In this document: positions 7,271-16,804 of the stretch, piece after piece
Position numbering within the stretch: position 1 is the stretch's first letter
How the letters are laid out: each line of letters starts with the position of its first letter
Origin: Anaerolineae bacterium
GTDB lineage: Bacteria > Chloroflexota > Anaerolineae > Aggregatilineales > J027
Direction: 5' to 3'
Assembly: GCA_019913005.1 (NCBI GenBank)
Contig: JAIOHL010000067.1
Location: 1 to 64,000, forward strand
DNA: 64,000 nucleotides
Made by a program: the position numbers and the translations under genes
The notes under the pieces: generated by a model
The model's database searches: none
What the model saw: only the letters and a program-made list of their open reading frames with translations
Told to the model about the DNA's origin: nothing

Positions 7271-8851
7271 TTACTGGGTCGCCCCCTCTAACACTTTCAT
7301 CGCGGCGTTATGTCCCGGAATCCCGCTCACCGCACCGCCACGCTGCGCCCCTGATCCACAAATCAGAATGTTTTCATAAGCCGTCTCCACACCCCATTTT
7401 CCAACCCACTCGCTCCCATTTTCGGCAAAAGGCCACGATAGCGCTGTGTGGAAAATGTTTCCGGTAGGGAGTCTTAGTTCGTTTTCCAAATCAAGCGGGC
7501 TTTTCGCTTCGATACAGGGCTGTCCATTTACATCCATCGCCAAACATTCCTCTAACGGCTCATCCAAATAACGATTAATCCCCTGCACATATTTCCGCAT
7601 GATGATTTCGCGCAGTTGGGCGTTATTGGATTCATTAAACAACCGATAGGGAATATCCAAGCCAAATAAGGTAAGGGTCTGATAGCCCTGTAATTCCGGC
7701 GATAAAATCGAGGGGTCGGTCAGCGAGTGACAATACATTTCACCAGATACCCGTTCAGGAAGCTGACCCATCGCGGCAATCCGATGATGTTCTTTCATCT
7801 CCTCATAGCCCTCGTCAATATGAAAAGTCCCGGTGAAAGCATCTTTTTGGGAATATTGCGTTGCTTTCAGTTTAGGCAGATGTTTCAGCAGCATGTTGAT
7901 TTTGAAAACTGCCCCTTCATCAGCATCTTCAATGGGCAGCGGCGTCGGCAACAATTGATTGAGAACCTGTGGGGCAGCATTCACCAGCACATATCGCCCC
8001 TGCACCGATTGAGTTTTACCATCGTGGGCATAACGCACAACGGCATAGGGAGTATCTGGTTCGATCCCCTCAACTGGGGCGGAAGTCATGATTTGAGCGC
8101 CATTCGCTTGGGCCACCCGTACTAACTCAGAAGTCAGTGCTCCCATCCCACCAACGGGTACTGTCCATTCACCCGTTTCATTGCCGACAAGGTGATACAA
8201 GAAAGTGCGGTTTTGCAGCAGGCTAGGGTCATGTGGGTCAGTGGATACCCCAATCTTGCCGTCAGTGAAAATGACCCCGCGCACAAGGTCATGCTGCACA
8301 TTTTGTTCAATGCCGATACCCAATGGTTGCTCAATGAATATTTCCCAAGCCCCCTTTTGTTCATCGTTTTGGCATTGAGCCTTCATGTTGTCACGACTGA
8401 CCATTGGCGATAACAAGGTAGGCCAGATCATGCTTGCCAATTGCCCCATCAAACGATAAAAGCGGCTGTATCCCATAAAATCAGCAAGGCGGATACCGAA
8501 ATTGGCAAAAGACTGCTCTGTAATTGCCAACGATTCATTACTCACCAAGAGAGCCTTATGTTGTCCATTTTCCACCGCCGGGGTAAACGATCCAACGGAA
8601 CGACGGCGGGTTGAAAAATTGAGTTCTAAATCCTGCACAATCTTTTGGGGCAGCAAGCTCACCAAATAGGCATATTGGGATAATCGGGCATTCATGCCAG
8701 CAAAAACTTGGGCCGAGATTGCTGCGCCACCGACTACGGGTTTGCGTTCCAATACCAACACAGATTTACCTGCCCCGGCAAGATAGGCTGCTGCAACAAG
8801 GCCATTATGTCCACCCCCTACAATTACAACATCATAACTGGTCTGTCTCAT
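7271..8851 (-). CDS. FAD-dependent oxidoreductase, CrtI/PYROXD2-like
   Basis: A 526-residue flavoprotein of the phytoene desaturase/amine oxidase superfamily. The N-terminal dinucleotide-binding motif VGGGHNG (11-17) is followed by the acidic residue ending beta-2 in VLVLER. The C-terminus has the second FAD motif, ICGSGAQRGGAVSG. The overall layout resembles the PYROXD2 branch rather than true carotenoid desaturases, and no other carotenoid genes are nearby. It overlaps the upstream MFS gene by four bases (ATGA), so the two are co-translated, suggesting that the transporter imports or exports its substrate. Substrate unknown. Confidence 0.8.
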   Translation of the reverse strand: MRQTSYDVVIVGGGHNGLVAAAYLAGAGKSVLVLERKPVVGGAAISAQVFAGMNARLSQYAYLVSLLPQKIVQDLELNFSTRRRSVGSFTPAVENGQHKALLVSNESLAITEQSFANFGIRLADFMGYSRFYRLMGQLASMIWPTLLSPMVSRDNMKAQCQNDEQKGAWEIFIEQPLGIGIEQNVQHDLVRGVIFTDGKIGVSTDPHDPSLLQNRTFLYHLVGNETGEWTVPVGGMGALTSELVRVAQANGAQIMTSAPVEGIEPDTPYAVVRYAHDGKTQSVQGRYVLVNAAPQVLNQLLPTPLPIEDADEGAVFKINMLLKHLPKLKATQYSQKDAFTGTFHIDEGYEEMKEHHRIAAMGQLPERVSGEMYCHSLTDPSILSPELQGYQTLTLFGLDIPYRLFNESNNAQLREIIMRKYVQGINRYLDEPLEECLAMDVNGQPCIEAKSPLDLENELRLPTGNIFHTALSWPFAENGSEWVGKWGVETAYENILICGSGAQRGGAVSGIPGHNAAMKVLEGATQ

Positions 8852-10050
8852 GCGTTTGCCCCTTCCTGTACAATCATAGGAGTATGATGGGGTAGTTGGT
8901 TAGCCCAATAGACTAGGCCAACCATGACCATGCTAATCACCCCGATAATTCCATAAGCGGCACGAATGCTGCTGATGTCGGCCACAACCCCAAGCACCTG
9001 CGGCCCCAAGAAAATTGCCAAACCTGCGATAAATGAAATCCGCCCGCTGGCTCTATCTGTTTCTGGTGGTGTGACCATGCCAAGTGCAGTTGAAAGCGAC
9101 AACGGGAAGCCGTTTGCAACACCCAACCCGGCAATAAATAGACCCAACACACTGATGGCTGGTGTTGGCGCTAACCACAAGGGTATAAATCCGATCACGA
9201 CCAGACAGTAGGTCATCAGTAGCAAATGTTTAACTTCGATAAAACGCGACAGGCGACTGCCAATGGCCCGACCAATCACCATTGCCAAAAAGAAGACGGT
9301 TATCATGGTAGAAGCGGTAGTAGCCTTCAAATCCGCATTTTTTTCAAGGAAGTCTGCCCCCCAAAAAATGAGTCCCCATTCGATGACCGCCCCGAAGAAA
9401 ATTACCCCCAAATAGGCCCAAAAAGTAGTGGGCAGCGGAGGATGATTGTGTGTTTCTTGTTTAATCACCTGCTGCGTTGGGGGAATTGCTACATCTCGCC
9501 ACCACCACACTGCAAATCCCCATGTAATCAAGCCAACCACTAGTGCCATACGCCAACCAAGACCAATATCCTCGAAAGTGCCCACTGCCAAAGGCGCTAA
9601 TACAGCGGAAGCACTGGCCGCGATATTCGATTCAGTAATCGCAATGGCCCGTTTTTCGCCATGATGATCGCTCAAAGTTGCCTGAATCGTCACAAGCAGC
9701 CAACCTGAAGTCACCCCTATAAACAAGGTGCTGCCAATTGTCAAAACGGGATGATGCACCAGTAGAAAAATGATCGTAAAGACGATACTTGCGCCGCCAC
9801 CGCCCCAAAAAACCCAACGCCGTCCGTACCGACGCGACAAGCGATCCGTCGTTAATCCCGAGACAACGATACCAATGGCAAATGCACTCAAATGCATTCC
9901 AGCGACACTATAGCTGAGATTGAGTTCGTCGCGTAGAAATGGGATAAATGGGCCGCGTGTGGAAACCATGTAGGAGAAAAAGGCCAGCATAAAATAGGCC
10001 AACCACGTAAACCGATCGCGTACAAACGTGGCAGAAGATTCCGCTTGCAT
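8848..10050 (-). CDS. Major facilitator superfamily transporter
   Basis: A 400-residue integral membrane protein with about 12 hydrophobic helices in two halves. The loop after the second helix contains DRLSRRYGRRW, the typical MFS motif between TM2 and TM3. The ATG at 10050 is chosen because it precedes MQAESS and then TM1; the frame is open to 10134 but that extension crosses the promoter region. First gene of a two-gene unit with the FAD oxidoreductase, overlapping it by four bases. Direction and substrate cannot be told from sequence. Confidence 0.85.
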   Translation of the reverse strand: MQAESSATFVRDRFTWLAYFMLAFFSYMVSTRGPFIPFLRDELNLSYSVAGMHLSAFAIGIVVSGLTTDRLSRRYGRRWVFWGGGGASIVFTIIFLLVHHPVLTIGSTLFIGVTSGWLLVTIQATLSDHHGEKRAIAITESNIAASASAVLAPLAVGTFEDIGLGWRMALVVGLITWGFAVWWWRDVAIPPTQQVIKQETHNHPPLPTTFWAYLGVIFFGAVIEWGLIFWGADFLEKNADLKATTASTMITVFFLAMVIGRAIGSRLSRFIEVKHLLLMTYCLVVIGFIPLWLAPTPAISVLGLFIAGLGVANGFPLSLSTALGMVTPPETDRASGRISFIAGLAIFLGPQVLGVVADISSIRAAYGIIGVISMVMVGLVYWANQLPHHTPMIVQEGANA

Positions 10051-10098
10051 ATTGTCTCGTTTCAGAAATACCGCTAAGAAAAACCCATGCGAAGTTTC

Positions 10099-10104
10099 AT
10101 TATA
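10099..10104 (-). promoter_or_regulatory. -10 element for the MFS/FAD operon
   Basis: On the minus strand these bases read TATAAT, a perfect -10 box, 49 bases upstream of the MFS start. No good -35 is seen at 16-18 bases. The box touches the -35 region of the divergent promoter, which begins at 10107. Confidence 0.4.
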
Positions 10105-10106
10105 GC

Positions 10107-10135
10107 TTGACAGTACAAGAGGCGGGAAGAACAAT
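10107..10135 (+). promoter_or_regulatory. Promoter of the Gfo/Idh/MocA gene at 10172
   Basis: A perfect TTGACA (10107-10112) is followed after 17 bases by AACAAT (10130-10135), 36 bases upstream of the start codon. It is back-to-back with the leftward -10 box at 10099-10104, so one regulator could control both directions. Confidence 0.6.
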
Positions 10136-10171
10136 CTTCCTCAAATACTTAGACGATTTGGAGATAATTCT

Positions 10172-11296
10172 ATGACATCCCCTCTGCGTGTTGGTTTGAT
10201 TGGTTGTGGCGCAATTGGTCAAATCATGCACATTCCCTATTTAGTGGACGATGATGAAAAGTTTGAACTGGTAGCGCTCTCCGATGCCTACGCCCCTGTA
10301 TTGGAGGCTGTTGCGGATCGCTACCACATTGCCAGTCGTTACACCGATTGGCGTCAAATGCTGGCAAAGGAAGACATCGCAGCCGTCATCATCTGCCACA
10401 GTGGGTCGCACCGTGACACCATATTTGCCGCGTTGGATGCAGGTAAACACCTCTTTGTGGAAAAGCCCATCACATGGAATCTGCGCGAAGCTAGAGAGGT
10501 AGCGGCACGGGTGGCCCGATCAGATAGGGTGGTGCAGGTCGCCTACCACAAGCGCTACGACCCCGCTTTCCATTATGCCCGTGAGCAAGTTCAGCAAATG
10601 CGGGATATTGGTATGGTGCGGGTCACGGTTTTGCATCCCCCCAATGAAATGGGCCTTTCGCCGTTCCGCATCCGGCGCGGTAATGGCTTGATTGATGAGG
10701 GGCATCAGCCTGTCATGAATTTCGCAGAACAGGCCGCCGCGCAACTGGGGTGGTTTGCGGGTGGGAGTTTGGCCCCGTTGGTAGATGAAGCACTTGGCCC
10801 GCGTAAAGATGACCCCACCTTGCGCCTCGGTTATGGCATCATCGTCGTCAGCATGATCCATCAGGTCTATACCATGCACGGCTTTTTAGGAGCACCCACC
10901 CGTGTCCTCAGCACTGACATTTGGCGGAAGGGATTATCCATACACTCGATTGTCGAATATCCCAACGATGTCCACTGCACGTTTGATTGGCATTTTTTGG
11001 GGCATATCAAAGACTATCGTGAAGAATACGCCTTTTATGGCAACTATGACCGTGTAACTTTTCAACTGCCATCGCCCTATTTGAAAAATGCACCCAGTCC
11101 AGTGATTGTACAGGGTGGGGACGAGGAATTGGCATGGGAAAAGCGCGTGATTGTGTCCTATGATGAGGCATTCCGGAATGAGCTACTGGCATTTCATGAT
11201 AATGTCCGGCACAACCGCCAACCCGCGACGGCTGTGCCAGAAGCAGTTCAGCATATGGAATTAATTCAGCAGATGATTGATGCCGCACGGGTCTAG
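10172..11296 (+). CDS. Gfo/Idh/MocA family NAD(P)-dependent oxidoreductase
   Basis: A 374-residue two-domain dehydrogenase. The Rossmann fold begins VGLIGCGAIG (residues 7-16) and the family signature EKP is at 97-99, followed by the C-terminal beta-sheet substrate domain. Such enzymes oxidise sugars, inositols or sugar acids or reduce their keto forms. Start at 10172 has GGAG about ten bases upstream and a strong promoter. It is one of three members of this family within 10 kb, the others being at 14592 and 19017, and may serve the neighbouring sugar-acid island. Its last four bases overlap the end of the converging gene at 11293. Substrate unknown. Confidence 0.85.
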   Translation: MTSPLRVGLIGCGAIGQIMHIPYLVDDDEKFELVALSDAYAPVLEAVADRYHIASRYTDWRQMLAKEDIAAVIICHSGSHRDTIFAALDAGKHLFVEKPITWNLREAREVAARVARSDRVVQVAYHKRYDPAFHYAREQVQQMRDIGMVRVTVLHPPNEMGLSPFRIRRGNGLIDEGHQPVMNFAEQAAAQLGWFAGGSLAPLVDEALGPRKDDPTLRLGYGIIVVSMIHQVYTMHGFLGAPTRVLSTDIWRKGLSIHSIVEYPNDVHCTFDWHFLGHIKDYREEYAFYGNYDRVTFQLPSPYLKNAPSPVIVQGGDEELAWEKRVIVSYDEAFRNELLAFHDNVRHNRQPATAVPEAVQHMELIQQMIDAARV

Positions 11297-11643
11297 GTGA
11301 GATTTTCAGTAGATTCAGACTGGCGGTTTTTGCGGAGAACTGGAATAAGTTCATAACCCAACCAACCGACTGCAACTACCGCCATACCAACCCCCATATA
11401 CGGCAAGGCATCGGCTCGCTGGTCACGCAATTCATCACGCTCGACAGTGGCTTTAAACAACTCATAGCCCTCATTGAAGTTGTTTACTTCGACCTCTTGA
11501 CCGGAGTCAATCAATTTTTCGGCCTCATTGTCGCGCAGTTTTAGCTCGGCATCCACATACTGATAAACTCCGTAGCCGCCGATAGCAAAACCCAGCAGAA
11601 TAATAATTACGAGGATGCCGTTGATAATTTTCGTTTTCTTCAT
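11293..11643 (-). CDS. Hypothetical two-TM membrane protein
   Basis: A 116-residue protein not recognised. It has a basic N-terminus, a hydrophobic segment at about 8-29, a charged acidic central loop (30-80) and a second hydrophobic segment at about 82-100, then a short basic tail. This suggests a hairpin in the membrane with the loop on the outside. Its start overlaps the stop of the Cys-rich gene at 11643 (TAATG), indicating translational coupling and possibly a joint function. It ends in convergent four-base overlap with the dehydrogenase at 10172-11296. Confidence 0.7.
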   Translation of the reverse strand: MKKTKIINGILVIIILLGFAIGGYGVYQYVDAELKLRDNEAEKLIDSGQEVEVNNFNEGYELFKATVERDELRDQRADALPYMGVGMAVVAVGWLGYELIPVLRKNRQSESTENLT

Positions 11644-12122
11644 TAGTTACTTTCTTTCCAAATATCTTCCGATTTACAGCCGAACTTTGCCTCAAATTGA
11701 TAATATTGCTCTTCCTGAAGTTGTGTTGGTTCAATGTCGCGTATATCGAGATGACCCGGATAAATATCCACGCCACGAGCGTCATTTGCTTCGATTACGA
11801 CGCCATTACAATTGAAACACCTTCGGGGTGACGAAAACCGATAACTTCCTCCACACGAGCATGGTTTTAATTTTTGTTCAATTTCAGGCCAGAATTGTCC
11901 GCGATTATCATTGGATAGCCTTTGACGGGCTTGTAAAACCACATCGTCCCAAACACGAACCTCAACACAACACGGACAGCTATCACAGTAAACGTACCAA
12001 GAGTTATAAAATGGCGAATGGTCAAGCCTCCAAAGTGAGTAACCACAATGGCTACACTCGAATAACCTTGAATTTAGCCAGCCATCATCTTCGGATAGTT
12101 TTGTTTCGTCGGGCATTTTCAT
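11643..12122 (-). CDS. Hypothetical Cys-rich (zinc-ribbon-like) protein
   Basis: A 159-residue soluble protein of unknown function. Cysteine pairs appear as CSHC (23-26), CDSC with a nearby CC (46-51), CSC (88-90) and CFNC (102-105), consistent with two zinc-binding modules. No known catalytic motif is visible. It starts four bases after the MBL-fold gene ends and overlaps the membrane-protein gene by one base, so LLM, MBL, Cys-rich and membrane proteins form one operon. The Cys-rich and membrane proteins may interact; this is inference from coupling only. Confidence 0.7.
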   Translation of the reverse strand: MKMPDETKLSEDDGWLNSRLFECSHCGYSLWRLDHSPFYNSWYVYCDSCPCCVEVRVWDDVVLQARQRLSNDNRGQFWPEIEQKLKPCSCGGSYRFSSPRRCFNCNGVVIEANDARGVDIYPGHLDIRDIEPTQLQEEQYYQFEAKFGCKSEDIWKESN

Positions 12123-12125
12123 TCC

Positions 12126-12803
12126 CTAGCGTACATAATCAACTACCATTACACGGGTTTTGGTAGGCAGGCTTGCCTTATCCAAAGTTACCTCGTAATG
12201 ACTGGCGAAGTCTATATCCGCGTCATCGAAATACTCCAAGAAACGCTCAATCCAATAGATGTTGCGGAGTTTATAGGTCAGGGTGCGGAAGTGCATCGGC
12301 ACAACCAAGCGCGGCTGTATGTGGTCAATCACCCTTTTTAGTTCATCCAACTCAATGGTCGGATGTCCACCAGCAAGAGCAAGGAACACATCCACTCCTT
12401 CAAAAAACCGGAGTTGTTTTTCGGAGAAGGCGTTGCCCACATCCCCAATATGTCCGATTTCAATGCCATCCACCTGAAACCGATACATACCGTTTTGGTC
12501 GGGGTCATGTTCTCGATGATCGAGAGCTTCCATTGCCTCAATCGCCCGAAAAGCGATCCCTTTAACTATCCGCGAACCGCCTTGCTGTGCGACCTCCAAC
12601 GCATTGACAATGGTGGGTTGACCGGGAATCAAATCACCCCGGCAGTGAAAGCTATCATTGTCGGATGACATAATCACAATGTCGGCCTCATCTCGTACTG
12701 GCGCATACCCTGACGTTTCCGGCGTATAGGGGTCAGTGACGATCTTTGTCCCATTGCTGGCGGTAATCAAAAAACTGGCGTGCCCATACCATTTGAGCCT
12801 CAT
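12126..12803 (-). CDS. UlaG-like metallo-beta-lactamase-fold protein with eroded metal motif
   Basis: About 225 residues with the COG2220/UlaG-type layout: WYGHASF at the N-terminus, a D in the IVTDPY strand, HIGDVG in the middle and PMHF near the end. The hallmark HxHxDH motif is replaced by SSDNDSFH (residues 46-53), so most metal-ligand histidines of that loop are gone. It may bind a different or single metal or be inactive. The ATG at 12803 overlaps the LLM stop (TGATG); a GTG three bases earlier is also possible. UlaG itself is a sugar-acid lactonase, but the missing histidines argue against assuming that activity. Confidence 0.75.
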   Translation of the reverse strand: MRLKWYGHASFLITASNGTKIVTDPYTPETSGYAPVRDEADIVIMSSDNDSFHCRGDLIPGQPTIVNALEVAQQGGSRIVKGIAFRAIEAMEALDHREHDPDQNGMYRFQVDGIEIGHIGDVGNAFSEKQLRFFEGVDVFLALAGGHPTIELDELKRVIDHIQPRLVVPMHFRTLTYKLRNIYWIERFLEYFDDADIDFASHYEVTLDKASLPTKTRVMVVDYVR

Positions 12804-13711
12804 CACTTAATGCCCCGCAGGGTGGATAGAACATCCAGCGTCATCCCAATTACGTCGGGGTTAGGCAAGCCGAGCACTTCCAGCATGAAATAATCCACAC
12901 CGCCCTTAATAAATGCTCCCATTTGCTCTACCACCTGCATAGGAGTGCCAACAAAGGCATTATCTTTTGTCCATTTTCCGCCGCCAAGTGCCTGCGCCTC
13001 AGCCTCGGTTTTGCCGACTGCCAAGCGTCCAAACCATGTTAGGCGGATGGATTTCGGGTCGCGTCCAATCGCCCCGCAGTGCCCATGTAACACCTTCACA
13101 CGATCAAAATAGGCAGCATACCCCGCATCTGGCATATTCCACATATCCGCATATTTCGCAGCCAATAGGGTGGTTTTGTTGCCCCCGCCGCCGACCAAAA
13201 TGGGAATCATGGGATTTGGTTTGGGTTCACAATAAGCATCTACTAGATGATAATGCTTGCCCTGATAATTGACCTTGCCCGGTTGCGTCCACAGACGTTT
13301 GAAGATTTCGAGGGTATCTTCCAATTGCTCAACCCGCACACCAGCCGAAGGGAAGGGATAGTCATAGGCGCGGTATTCATCCTCTTTCCAACCCGCCCCA
13401 ATCGCCATAATTAACCGTCCACCCGTCAGGGCTTGCAAAGTAGAAGCCATCTTCGCCAATAATGCCGGATTACGATAGCTCTGACCTAAAACAATCGGCC
13501 CAATTTCAAATTGAGGCCAACGCGCTGCCGCAAAACTAAGCACCGTCCATGCTTCATAGGTCGGGTCGTCGTCCCAGAAAAAATGATCGGTCATCCATAG
13601 GCTTCTAAAAAAACCATCAAAATGGGGCAAACTGGCATCCAAATCGGACAGCCAACGCGAAATCTGACCTTTGGGTGGGCCAGCCAACATGCTGAGTCCA
13701 AACTCTATCAT
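12803..13711 (-). CDS. LLM-class (luciferase-like) flavin-dependent oxidoreductase
   Basis: A 302-residue TIM-barrel enzyme of the bacterial luciferase superfamily, using F420 or FMN. Recognisable elements are the N-terminal FGLSML strand, LWMTDHF, GGRLIMAIGAGW with its downstream EY, and PILVGGGG near the cofactor phosphate site. A purine-rich AGAGGTAGGGGT precedes the ATG at 13711. First gene of the leftward operon that also holds the MBL-fold, Cys-rich and membrane proteins. Cofactor choice and substrate cannot be read from the sequence. Confidence 0.83.
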   Translation of the reverse strand: MIEFGLSMLAGPPKGQISRWLSDLDASLPHFDGFFRSLWMTDHFFWDDDPTYEAWTVLSFAAARWPQFEIGPIVLGQSYRNPALLAKMASTLQALTGGRLIMAIGAGWKEDEYRAYDYPFPSAGVRVEQLEDTLEIFKRLWTQPGKVNYQGKHYHLVDAYCEPKPNPMIPILVGGGGNKTTLLAAKYADMWNMPDAGYAAYFDRVKVLHGHCGAIGRDPKSIRLTWFGRLAVGKTEAEAQALGGGKWTKDNAFVGTPMQVVEQMGAFIKGGVDYFMLEVLGLPNPDVIGMTLDVLSTLRGIK

Positions 13712-13775
13712 TTACCCCTACCTCTTTTTATTTCACAGAATGTTGAATAAGTTCAATCAAATTTTATTTCAAACA

Positions 13776-13803
13776 GGGTTGGCCTACCGTGAAAGCAGGC
13801 CAC
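13776..13803 (-). terminator. Weak hairpin downstream of the ThuA gene
   Basis: TGGCCT and AGGCCA form a six-bp stem around an 11-base loop in the 130-base gap between the ThuA gene and the LLM gene. No T-run follows on the minus strand, so termination is uncertain. The rest of the gap is AT-rich, with a small dyad TTGAA-TTCAA at 13743-13756. Confidence 0.3.
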
Positions 13804-13841
13804 CGTAAAACGTGAAATTGAATCAATAGGCAGTCATCAAA

Positions 13842-14579
13842 TTAGCCTTCGTGCGGCGTAATGACTTCCAAGGGCTTATGATTACCAAAAATCAGCTTGG
13901 GGCTGTTGCTCGGTGCGACCCAATTGACCCCATTGACAATCACCTGCAAGACCTCCCGCTGATAATAGGTTGGATAGGTTTCGTGGCCGGGGCGGAAATA
14001 GAAAATCTTGCCCCGCCCGCGCTGATAACAACACCCACTGCGGAAAACCTCACCCCCTTGAAACCAACTGACCAATACCAGTTCGTCCGGTTGCGGAATG
14101 TCAAAAAATTCCCCATACATTTCTTCGCGGGGGATTTCAAAATACTCACCGAGGCCCTCCGCGATAGGATGATGCGGCGCAACAACCCAAATCCGTTCTC
14201 GTTCATCGGCTTCCCGCCATTTTAGGTCACAGGTCGTACCCATCAATTTGCGGAAAATTTTGGAATGATGACCGGAATGTAGAACGACTAGCCCCATCCC
14301 ATCGAGTACCCGTTTGTGGACACGCTCGACAATCTCATCACTGACTTCTTTGTGCGCGATGTGCCCCCACCATGTCAGCACGTCGGTTTCTGCCAATGCC
14401 GCTTCGGTTAATCCATGTTCGGCGTCATCAATCGTAGCGGTTTTGACAGAAAATCCCGCCTCACGTAGCGGCTTGGCAATCGCGTCGTGTAGCCCATTGG
14501 GATACATCGCTTGTACTTTAGGATTTTTCTTTTCGTGACGGCCTTCGTTCCAAACCAAAACACGTATTGGATTTGACAT
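13842..14579 (-). CDS. ThuA domain protein
   Basis: A 245-residue protein of the ThuA (trehalose-utilisation) family, which has a glutamine-amidotransferase-like fold. Seen are VLVWNEG at the start, LTWWGH (64-69), the [10 protein letters not shown] nucleophile-elbow region and [14 protein letters not shown] near the end. ThuA proteins commonly sit beside Gfo/Idh/MocA dehydrogenases and sugar isomerases and are linked to keto-sugar metabolism. Here it follows such a dehydrogenase by 12 bases. GGAGAA precedes the start. It is the last gene of the leftward sugar-acid operon. The reaction is not certain. Confidence 0.85.
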   Translation of the reverse strand: MSNPIRVLVWNEGRHEKKNPKVQAMYPNGLHDAIAKPLREAGFSVKTATIDDAEHGLTEAALAETDVLTWWGHIAHKEVSDEIVERVHKRVLDGMGLVVLHSGHHSKIFRKLMGTTCDLKWREADERERIWVVAPHHPIAEGLGEYFEIPREEMYGEFFDIPQPDELVLVSWFQGGEVFRSGCCYQRGRGKIFYFRPGHETYPTYYQREVLQVIVNGVNWVAPSNSPKLIFGNHKPLEVITPHEG

Positions 14580-14591
14580 CAGATTTCTCCC

Positions 14592-15599
14592 TTATTTCGT
14601 TTTTACCGGAGCGCCACCCTGCGCTGCTGAGGCTTTGACAGCATCCCACAGTTGGGACATTCGCAGACCAATTTCCGGCGGGGCGGGGTTCGGAATTTTG
14701 CCGTCTCGTACCGCTAAAAATTGTTCCCACACACCCATCGAAGCAGGGACGGGGACTTCTTCAAATTTATCGCTGCCATGTTTTTGCAGCAGCAGACGTT
14801 CGCCCCATTGACCCGTGCGGACAATGCCTTTGGTGCAAAACACGAAAATCTCCGAAGCACAGGAGGGAATAGTTTCACCGCAGGCCGCAATGGTCACCAT
14901 CGCGCCAGATTTTAGCTTACCCATAACCGTAGCACGGGTATCCACTGGGCGGTTATTGTTATCCAGCCATGCCGCTACTTCGGTGAAATCTTCTCCGGCA
15001 ATATCCGCAATCGTATTGAGCATGTGTGCTCCCGTGTCAAACAGAAAACCGCCCCCTGACAATTCGGGCACTTGTCGCCATGTCCCGGCTACATTTGGTC
15101 CCCAGTTTTGCCAGACTGTGCCGCTGATGGTCAGAATCTCGCCGAGTTCACCTGACCGCAGCATCTTGTCGAGGGTACGGATTTGAGGTGATAGACTGCC
15201 TTGAAAAGCCACTACCAATAACCGCCCGGTGCGATCCCGAATATTAATCAGGCTTTCGGCTTCTTCGGCATTCATCACCATTGGTTTTTCCAACAGCACA
15301 TCAATCCCCGCTTCCATGCACAATTTGGTTTGGTCATGATGATAGACGTGCGGGGTAATGATAAACGCCGCATCCAATTTGCCTTGATATTTGGTGACTA
15401 ATTCCTTCAAGTCTGGAATATTCGGAGGGGCTTTCAAACCAGCATCTTTGAAAACTTTGGCAGTCGCAGCATAGGCTTCTTTAGAGGGGTCAGAGACCAG
15501 CACAACCTCGGTGGTATCCGCCATTTTTAACATCTGTTTGATGTGATGACGGGCCATACCGCCGACCCCAATCATCACCGTCCGTACAATAACGCTCAT
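14592..15599 (-). CDS. Gfo/Idh/MocA family NAD(P)-dependent oxidoreductase
   Basis: A 335-residue dehydrogenase with Rossmann motif GVGGMA (11-16), EKP at 104-106 and a C-terminal mixed-sheet domain with [11 protein letters not shown]. It lies between the enolase-superfamily dehydratase (five bases away) and the ThuA gene, as in many sugar-catabolic operons. An AGGAG lies in the end of the dehydratase gene, 14 bases upstream of the ATG. It probably oxidises a sugar or a keto-sugar; substrate unknown. Confidence 0.85.
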   Translation of the reverse strand: MSVIVRTVMIGVGGMARHHIKQMLKMADTTEVVLVSDPSKEAYAATAKVFKDAGLKAPPNIPDLKELVTKYQGKLDAAFIITPHVYHHDQTKLCMEAGIDVLLEKPMVMNAEEAESLINIRDRTGRLLVVAFQGSLSPQIRTLDKMLRSGELGEILTISGTVWQNWGPNVAGTWRQVPELSGGGFLFDTGAHMLNTIADIAGEDFTEVAAWLDNNNRPVDTRATVMGKLKSGAMVTIAACGETIPSCASEIFVFCTKGIVRTGQWGERLLLQKHGSDKFEEVPVPASMGVWEQFLAVRDGKIPNPAPPEIGLRMSQLWDAVKASAAQGGAPVKTK

Positions 15600-15604
15600 A
15601 GAAT

Positions 15605-16804
15605 TTAACGAATCTCCTCGACGGCCCAGTGGTCGCCCATTGCCCGTCGGCCTTTCGCCAAACCTTCCCCTTCAGAAATTTGATAAATCAGGTCGGGTCG
15701 TTTCAACATTTCGGGACGCAGGTTTACCCCTAATCCCGGCCCTTCTGGAATAGCCAAATGTCCATCTACGACCTTCGGGGCCAATTCGCTGATGATGGGG
15801 AAATAGGTCTGATAAAAGGCTCGCACGGATTCTACAAAATAAAGATTGGGAATGTGTGCGCCGAGGTGCATACAGGCCGCATGACAAATCGGGCCAGCGA
15901 CGTTATGTAGCACCAATGGCACGCCAAACGTCTCTGCTATATTAGCGATTTTCCGGGTCTCCGCAATGCCACCATTCCACACCGGATCGGTCATCACAAT
16001 TTGGGAGACGTGCTTTTCTAGCCATTCCCGCAACTGCCAGCGGGTCATCAATAATTCTGAGCCAATGACCGGAATGGAGGTGCGGCGAGAAAATTCACGA
16101 ATTTCATCAGGATAGACCGCCGACATGACATCTTCTACAAAGAGGATGTTATAAGGCTCAAGCGCACGGGCAATCCGTTCCATACTGACCCGATTCCAGC
16201 GGAAATGACACTCGATGCCAATTTCCATATCCGTCCCCACCGCATCTCGAATTTGGCGAACGGGGATTAGGCCCTTTTCGACATCGGCAAGGCTGATATA
16301 TTGCCCGAACGATGGTTCGCTAAATTGATCGAAAGGCCAGATTTTCATCGCCTTGATACCATCTGCCAACAAACTCTTCGCTAGTGCCCCGGCGTCCTCA
16401 TGCCATGCCACATAATCCTGCACCGGGCCAAAGCCAATACAAGTGTTATAGGTCGGCACTTTTTGGCGGGTCTTGCCACCGAGCAAATGATACAGGGGGG
16501 CGTTGTAATGCTTGCCCATGATGTCCCACAGCGCGACCTCGATAGCAGAAAGCGCCCGTGTTTCTGCTCCGGCATAGCCATGATACATGAGGTTATCCAT
16601 GACAAAACGCCACAGGCCCTCAATATCCAGCGCATCCTGACCAAGTACCAGTGGCGCGATAGTACCATGCAGCGCCCCTTTTGCACCGGGGATTTTGTCT
16701 ACCGTTTCGCCCAGTCCGATGAGGCCAGAATCAGTGTGGACACGTACCACCATCAAACGGGGATATTCAGCCCATTGTAAAGATTCAATTGCAATAATTT
16801 TCAT
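15605..16804 (-). CDS. Enolase-superfamily (mandelate racemase/muconate lactonizing) sugar-acid dehydratase
   Basis: A 399-residue enzyme with N-terminal capping domain and C-terminal barrel. The three metal ligands appear to be E198 (IGIECH), E224 (FVED) and E250 (GSE), with a likely catalytic H300 in LVLHN and K-type region MKIW (153-156). Architecture resembles galactonate, fuconate and arabinonate dehydratases, which remove water from aldonates to give 2-keto-3-deoxy acids. It overlaps the phosphatase gene by four bases (ATGA). In this island it would feed one or both FAH-family enzymes. Exact sugar specificity cannot be called. Confidence 0.8.
   Translation of the reverse strand: MKIIAIESLQWAEYPRLMVVRVHTDSGLIGLGETVDKIPGAKGALHGTIAPLVLGQDALDIEGLWRFVMDNLMYHGYAGAETRALSAIEVALWDIMGKHYNAPLYHLLGGKTRQKVPTYNTCIGFGPVQDYVAWHEDAGALAKSLLADGIKAMKIWPFDQFSEPSFGQYISLADVEKGLIPVRQIRDAVGTDMEIGIECHFRWNRVSMERIARALEPYNILFVEDVMSAVYPDEIREFSRRTSIPVIGSELLMTRWQLREWLEKHVSQIVMTDPVWNGGIAETRKIANIAETFGVPLVLHNVAGPICHAACMHLGAHIPNLYFVESVRAFYQTYFPIISELAPKVVDGHLAIPEGPGLGVNLRPEMLKRPDLIYQISEGEGLAKGRRAMGDHWAVEEIR

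Noticed and set aside
7271-8851. Carotenoid desaturase (crtI) assignment
   Set aside because: The sequence style is closer to the PYROXD2-like branch and no carotenoid genes are near.
12126-12803. Sugar-acid lactonase for the catabolic island
   Set aside because: UlaG-like fold but the main metal-binding histidines are missing and the gene is in a different operon.
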